From the NCBI GenBank assembly GCA_009783115.1, contig WRHT01000022.1, forward strand, positions 1 through 11,347: a DNA stretch of 11,347 nucleotides. The letters are read 5' to 3'. The stretch comes from Desulfovibrionaceae bacterium. Lineage in GTDB: Bacteria; Desulfobacterota; Desulfovibrionia; Desulfovibrionales; Desulfovibrionaceae. Under the pieces are notes generated by a model that was not told the DNA's origin, searched no databases, and was given only the letters and a program-made list of their open reading frames with translations. Position 1 is the stretch's first letter, and every line of letters begins with the position of its first letter. The position numbers and the translations under genes were made by a program. Shown in pieces: positions 7,511-11,347 of the stretch.

Positions 7511-8776
7511 ATGACCCGTAAAGATCGCACCGAAGGTATCTTCAGCCGCCGCGAGGTGCTGGACGAAGGCGAGCGTAGGCAGTTTTACCTGATTCAGCTT
7601 AAAAATTTACTTTCTTACGCCTACCGTTACTCCGAAGATGTCAAGAAGCGCTTTGACCGCGCCCAGTTCAATGTGGAAAAGTTCAAAGTCCTGGCCGATC
7701 TCAAACAGATACCTATTTTGAAGAAAAAAGAGCTGATTTTTCTGCAATCCATGGGACCGCGCCTGGGGGGCCTCTTGACCAAGGATTTGGGCGAACTCAA
7801 GCGTATTTTTCTTTCTCCTGGCCCCATTTTTGATCCCGAAGACCGCTCTGACGATTACTGGGGCTATACGGAAGCTTTTTACTCCGTGGGTTTCCGCCCC
7901 AACGACGTGGCCCAGATTACCTTGAATTACCATCTTTCGCCAGCCGGGCTGATGTTTGAGGAACCATTGCGCAACTTGGGCTGCGCGGTCGTACCGGCCG
8001 GTCCGGGCAATGCGGGCACGCAACTGGAGGTAATGCAAAAGCTGCGGGTTTCCGGCTATGTGGGGTCGCCGAGCTACCTGCTGCACCTGGCCCAGAAGGC
8101 GGAAGAAAAGGGGCTGAACCTGCGCAAGGATTTGTTTCTGGAGGTGGCTTTTGTCACCGGGGAGAAATTTTCCGAGAAAATGCGTTCTCACCTGGAAAAA
8201 AAGTTCGATATCATCATGCGCCAGGGCTACGGTACGGCGGATGTGGGTTGCGTGGGCTACGAGTGTTTTCATAAGAACGGGCTGCACATCGCCAGCCGGG
8301 CCTATGTGGAGATCTGCCATCCGGACACGGGCATTCCGCTGAAAGACGGCGAGGTGGGCGAAATCGTGGTGACCGCCTTTAATGAGACCTATCCGCTTAT
8401 CCGCCTGGCCACCGGGGATTTGTCCTACCTGGATCGTCAGCCGTGCGCCTGCGGGCGCACCAGTCCGCGCCTGGGCGCCATTGTGGGCCGGGTGGATACC
8501 ACCGCCCGGATCAAGGGCATGTTTGTCTATCCGCACCAGGTGGAACAGGTCATGGCCCGTTTTGAAGAGATCAAACGTTGGCAGATTGAGGTGACCAATC
8601 CGGGCGGCATTGACGAAATGACCCTGTTTGTTGAGGTGACCAGTTTTGAACGCACCGATGAACTGTTGCACGCGTTCAGGGAACGCATCAAGCTCAGGCC
8701 GGAGCTGAAGATTCTGGCTCCCGGCTCTTTGCCGCAACAGATCCGCCTTATTGAAGATAAACGTGTGTGGGATTAA
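7511..8776 (+). CDS. Phenylacetate-CoA-ligase-family (adenylate-forming) protein
   Basis: The 421-residue length and motif order fit the phenylacetate-CoA ligase branch of adenylate-forming enzymes, which activate an aryl or acyl acid with ATP and transfer it to CoA. Visible family marks are QGYGTADVG (238-246), ECFHKNGLHI (251-260), a TGDLSYLDRQPCACGR segment (301-316), GRVDTTARIKGMFVYPHQVE (326-345) and a C-terminal IEDKRVWD with K417 where the catalytic Lys is expected. The usual Ser/Thr/Gly-rich P-loop (SSGTTGxP) is not recognisable; the corresponding place reads FLSPGPIFDPEDRSDD (100-115). The protein may therefore be a divergent subfamily, bind ATP differently, or have another role. The start is clear: AGGAGA is four bases before the ATG. 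Its last 28 codons (LRPELK onward) are copied in the tandem repeats that follow. Function on phenylacetate itself is not established. Confidence 0.8.
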   Translation: MTRKDRTEGIFSRREVLDEGERRQFYLIQLKNLLSYAYRYSEDVKKRFDRAQFNVEKFKVLADLKQIPILKKKELIFLQSMGPRLGGLLTKDLGELKRIFLSPGPIFDPEDRSDDYWGYTEAFYSVGFRPNDVAQITLNYHLSPAGLMFEEPLRNLGCAVVPAGPGNAGTQLEVMQKLRVSGYVGSPSYLLHLAQKAEEKGLNLRKDLFLEVAFVTGEKFSEKMRSHLEKKFDIIMRQGYGTADVGCVGYECFHKNGLHIASRAYVEICHPDTGIPLKDGEVGEIVVTAFNETYPLIRLATGDLSYLDRQPCACGRTSPRLGAIVGRVDTTARIKGMFVYPHQVEQVMARFEEIKRWQIEVTNPGGIDEMTLFVEVTSFERTDELLHAFRERIKLRPELKILAPGSLPQQIRLIEDKRVWD

Positions 8777-8794
8777 AGGAGGTTCTCACTTTTT

Positions 8795-8818
8795 ATGACT
8801 ACCTCAGGCTGGAGCTGA
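8795..8818 (+). other. Repeat-borne 7-codon mini-ORF 1 (MTTSGWS)
   Basis: At the end of repeat copy 1, the ATG that corresponds to the MCP start opens a 7-residue ORF ending at TGA 8816-8818. It is preceded by AAAGGAGG (8775-8782), the best Shine-Dalgarno match in the array, at 12 bases' spacing. If translated it would load ribosomes ahead of the receptor gene. Whether it is translated is unknown; it may be only a by-product of the duplication. Confidence 0.4.
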
Positions 8819-8901
8819 AATCCTCATTCCCGGCTCTCTGCCGCGACAGATCCGCCTTATTGAAGATAAACGCGTGTGGGATTAAAGGGGATCTCACTTT
8901 T

Positions 8902-8925
8902 ATGACTACCTCAGGCCGGAGCTGA
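8902..8925 (+). other. Repeat-borne 7-codon mini-ORF 2 (MTTSGRS)
   Basis: Repeat copy 2 ends in the same ATGACTAC start and reads seven codons to TGA 8923-8925. The upstream purine stretch is AAAGGGGA. In repeat copy 3 the equivalent ATG is lost (TTTTCACTAC), so there is no third mini-ORF. Translation is unproven. Confidence 0.35.
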
Positions 8926-9120
8926 AAATCCTCGCTCCCGGCTCTCTCTTCCGCAACAGATCCGCCTTATTGAGGATAAACGTGTGTGGGATTAAAGGGG
9001 ATCTCACTTTTCACTACCTCAGGCCGGAGCTGAAAATCCTCGCTCACCGGCTCTCTCTTCCGCAACAGATCCGCCTTATTGAGGATAAACGTGTGTGGGA
9101 TTAAAGGGGGTCTCATTTTT

Positions 9121-11347
9121 ATGACTACTAAATACAAGATCGTCATGGGTTTCGTCAGCATGATAATCATCATTATGACGGTGTCTGTTATCGGGTATAA
9201 GCATCTTGCCGGCAGCACGCTAGGGGTTTCCGAATTTCGCAGGTATGCGCGGATGAATGTGCGTCTCAGCGACGCCCTGACCAATCTCAACTCGGCCGGC
9301 ACCTGGACGAGCCTGTACCTGGCCTACTACAATGACGCTTTCATGGTATCGGCCATGAAAGCCATGGATGTGCTGGAGGCGGATATCGCCGCCGCCATGA
9401 AAGATATGAAGGAGCAGCAGGTTATTGATACGGCGGAGGGCATCCGCAAGAACGTGGTCATCTACAAGAAGGGGCTGGGGGATTCCTTGGACGCGTTCAA
9501 CGAGATGCTGGGCGGGTACCGGGACAAGGTGCTCCCCAGCCACGCGATCATGAAGGAGGTATTCGATTTCGCGGCTGATGCCGCGCACCGGGTCAACAAC
9601 CCGGATTTGCTGAATGCCATTGTAAAGGCGGAGAGTGAATACTCCGGCATGCTTTTCGCCTTGGGGCGTTTTGTCCATAGCCGTGGCGACGATGACATCA
9701 ATGAAGTTTTGGCAAGCATCGTCCGTCTGGAACCCATGCTGCTGGAGATGAGGCAGTTCATCCTCACGCCGCTGGTCCGCGAAGCCCATGGCCGGCTTAT
9801 GGCCGCGGCCAAGAACATGTTCGCGGCCATCGTCGCCATGCATGAATCGGGGATGCATGCCAACGATTTTGTTACCAAGATTCGCGCGATCCGCAACGCA
9901 ATGTCCGTGGAAATTACGGCCATGAGCGAACGCTTCGATGAGCATATGAACGTTTATGGCGATGAGCTGTCCGCGGAAACCGGCTATGCCCAGGGAGTGC
10001 TGCTGTCCGGCGGCGTGGTCGGCGTGCTGGCGGGGGTGCTGTTGGCCGCGCTGATCATTTGGGGGCTGATCCGTATCCTGAACGACCTTTCCGCCTATGC
10101 CGAAGCCGTGGCCAACGGCGATTTGACCCACCGGCTCGATACAAAAGAAAAGGGTGAAATCGGCGCGATGATCGCCGCCTTGCGGCATATTCCTGCCAGG
10201 ATTGGAAAACTGATCGCCGAGAGCCACGCCATGGCCGACAAGATCCTGATAGGGCAATATCGGGCGCGCACCGATGCCGGCGCCTTCCCCGGCGCCTTCA
10301 AGGACATGGCTCACTCTATCAATACGGTGAGTGACGCCTACACCAAGATCCTGGACGAGCTTCCTCTAGCCATTTTCAGCGCCGATACCGATTATAAGAT
10401 GACTTATCTCAACAAGCTGACCCAGGCTGTTCTAGGCGGAGAAATGATCGGCCAGACCTGCGGCGGCTGCCTCAAGACCGCTCTGTGCAACACGCCCAAC
10501 TGTCTCGCCAACAGGGCCATGTCCAGCGCGCAGGCGGCCAACGGCGAGGTAAGCGTTTTCCCTGTGACCGGCTCCAAGCTGGAACTTTCCGTCAATGCCA
10601 TTCCGTTATACGATGCCTCCGGGACCATGCGGGGTTTCATGGAAATCTGCACGGACATAACCGAAACCAAGACCAGGCATGACACCATGAAAAAAGTGGC
10701 CGGGCAGGCCATGGAAATTTCCGACCGCGTGGCCGCCGCCTCGGAAGAGCTTGCCGCGCAGGTGGAGCAGATCTCCCGCGGAGCGGAAATGCAGCGCGAC
10801 CGGGTGCATTCCACCGCCAGCGCCATGACTGAAATGAATGCCACCGTGCTTGAGGTGGCGAAAAGCGCGGGCGAAGCCTCCGATCAGAGCGAAGGCGCCC
10901 GCGCCAAGGCGCAGCATGGAGCGGAACTGGTCAACAAGGTCATGGCCGCCATCGGCATGGTGAACGCGGTGGGGCAGAACCTGCAGAGCAATATGCAGGA
11001 ACTGGGCAAGCAGGCCGAGAACATCGGCAACGTGATGAACGTCATTTCCGACATCGCGGACCAGACTAACCTGCTGGCGTTGAACGCGGCTATTGAAGCC
11101 GCCCGGGCCGGCGAGGCCGGGCGCGGTTTCGCCGTGGTCGCTGATGAAGTCAGGAAGCTCGCGGAAAAGACCATGCAGGCGACCCAGGAAGTTGGCTCCT
11201 CCATTCATGCGGTGCAACAGTCCGTGCACGTCAACATTGAAGAAGTTGGCAAGTCCGTCGCCAGCGTGGCCGAGGCCAACGGCTTGGCCGATTCTTCCGG
11301 CGATGCCCTCAATGAAATCGTGACCCTGGGCGCCGCCAACTCCGCGA
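9121..11347 (+). CDS. Methyl-accepting chemotaxis protein with HAMP and PAS, 3' end outside window
   Basis: The frame is open from ATG 9121 to the right edge, giving 742 residues. Transmembrane helix 1 (about 7-25, rich in Ile, Val and Met) and helix 2 (about 293-317) flank a mostly helical periplasmic sensor of about 260 residues. A HAMP linker (about 318-365, with [11 protein letters not shown]) and a second HAMP-like stretch follow. Next is a PAS domain (about 409-515) holding four cysteines, C447-x2-C450-x5-C456-x4-C461, and then the MCP signalling domain. The near-invariant hairpin tip is present: [38 protein letters not shown] (about 646-683). MCPs control the CheA kinase through CheW and thereby motility. 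The cysteines could bind a metal or cofactor or sense redox state; that is inference. Ribosome binding is probably by AAAGGGGG (9103-9110), which lies in the last copy of the upstream repeat array. The ligand is unknown. Confidence 0.95.
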   Translation, partial: MTTKYKIVMGFVSMIIIIMTVSVIGYKHLAGSTLGVSEFRRYARMNVRLSDALTNLNSAGTWTSLYLAYYNDAFMVSAMKAMDVLEADIAAAMKDMKEQQVIDTAEGIRKNVVIYKKGLGDSLDAFNEMLGGYRDKVLPSHAIMKEVFDFAADAAHRVNNPDLLNAIVKAESEYSGMLFALGRFVHSRGDDDINEVLASIVRLEPMLLEMRQFILTPLVREAHGRLMAAAKNMFAAIVAMHESGMHANDFVTKIRAIRNAMSVEITAMSERFDEHMNVYGDELSAETGYAQGVLLSGGVVGVLAGVLLAALIIWGLIRILNDLSAYAEAVANGDLTHRLDTKEKGEIGAMIAALRHIPARIGKLIAESHAMADKILIGQYRARTDAGAFPGAFKDMAHSINTVSDAYTKILDELPLAIFSADTDYKMTYLNKLTQAVLGGEMIGQTCGGCLKTALCNTPNCLANRAMSSAQAANGEVSVFPVTGSKLELSVNAIPLYDASGTMRGFMEICTDITETKTRHDTMKKVAGQAMEISDRVAAASEELAAQVEQISRGAEMQRDRVHSTASAMTEMNATVLEVAKSAGEASDQSEGARAKAQHGAELVNKVMAAIGMVNAVGQNLQSNMQELGKQAENIGNVMNVISDIADQTNLLALNAAIEAARAGEAGRGFAVVADEVRKLAEKTMQATQEVGSSIHAVQQSVHVNIEEVGKSVASVAEANGLADSSGDALNEIVTLGAANSA

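Larger units (their letters stand above)
8693..9128 (+). repeat. Four tandem ~110-bp repeats spanning the ligase end and MCP start
   Basis: Four imperfect head-to-tail copies lie at 8693-8802 (110 bp, inside the ligase gene and its trailer), 8803-8909 (107 bp), 8910-9017 (108 bp) and 9018-9128 (111 bp, running into the MCP start codon). Each begins CTCAGGC(C/T)GGAGCTGAA. Each contains a well-conserved core starting CAGATCCGCCTTATTGA, with spacing of 109-110 bp between cores. Each has the ligase stop TAA (8774, 8883, 8993, 9102) followed by a purine-rich ribosome-binding-like stretch, and all but copy 3 then have ATGACTAC. Copies 3 and 4 are most alike (shared CTCTCTTCCG and GAGGATAAA), which points to stepwise expansion. 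Small indels break the ligase frame in copies 2-4. The 344 bp between the two genes hold only these repeats and the two tiny ORFs they carry. Confidence 0.95.

Noticed and set aside
8715..8736. Sigma-54-like -24/-12 promoter in the ligase end (TGGC and TTGC)
   Set aside because: The two half-sites are about three bases too far apart, and the TTGC half is lost in copies 3 and 4.
8751..8779. TTGAAG / TAAAGG as a repeated sigma-70 promoter in each copy
   Set aside because: The 17-bp spacing fits, but the -10 matches only three of six positions and both boxes are explained by ligase codons and the ribosome-binding stretch.
8693..9128. CRISPR-like array
   Set aside because: The units are contiguous with no unique spacers, and each is a copy of the ligase end plus the MCP start region, so this is a tandem duplication.
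9220..10314. 364-residue minus-strand reading frame
   Set aside because: It lies opposite the MCP coding frame, which has clear domains throughout; the reverse frame has no recognisable motif and is a codon-bias shadow.

Overview
The window looks like a chromosomal segment of a GC-rich, signalling-rich Gram-negative bacterium. The mix of tandem HD-GYP response regulators, a soluble hybrid kinase, a phenylacetate-CoA-ligase-like protein and a methyl-accepting chemotaxis protein (MCP) with a cysteine-bearing PAS domain recalls Desulfovibrio and its relatives. That assignment is inference from gene content only; no rRNA or other marker gene is present.

Layout. (1) Positions 1-1864, minus strand: two tandem paralogous glycosyltransferases joined by an ATGA stop/start overlap. 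The downstream one runs off the left edge. (2) Positions 1865-1990: a divergent intergenic region with a good sigma-70-type promoter reading right. (3) Positions 1991-7403, plus strand: a probable operon of two tandem REC-HD-GYP response regulators, a large soluble PAS-PAS-HisKA-HATPase-REC-HPt hybrid kinase, and a small nucleoside-2-deoxyribosyltransferase-like protein. (4) Positions 7404-7510: an AT-rich leader. (5) Positions 7511-8776: a phenylacetate-CoA-ligase-family protein whose usual P-loop is not recognisable. (6) Positions 8693-9128: four tandem imperfect copies of a roughly 110-bp unit made of the ligase 3' end, stop codon, Shine-Dalgarno and start codon of the next gene. (7) From 9121 off the right edge: a transmembrane MCP with HAMP and PAS domains.

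How the genes may work together. The hybrid kinase carries a full phosphorelay (H339, D655, H816) and could pass phosphate to the first HD-GYP regulator, which has an intact phospho-acceptor (D53) and a complete set of expected phosphodiesterase residues. The second HD-GYP regulator has Glu instead of the phospho-acceptor Asp and has lost an expected metal ligand (N288), so it looks like a degenerate, perhaps constitutive or regulatory, partner. The output would be cyclic-di-GMP turnover. The glycosyltransferases and the chemoreceptor are the sort of surface and motility functions cyclic-di-GMP often controls, but the link here is only proximity.

The most unusual feature is the repeat array between the ligase and the MCP. 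It places two extra start codons, each opening a 7-residue ORF, ahead of the receptor gene. Most codon differences between the repeat copies and the ligase gene end are synonymous, so the copies probably diverged while still coding.
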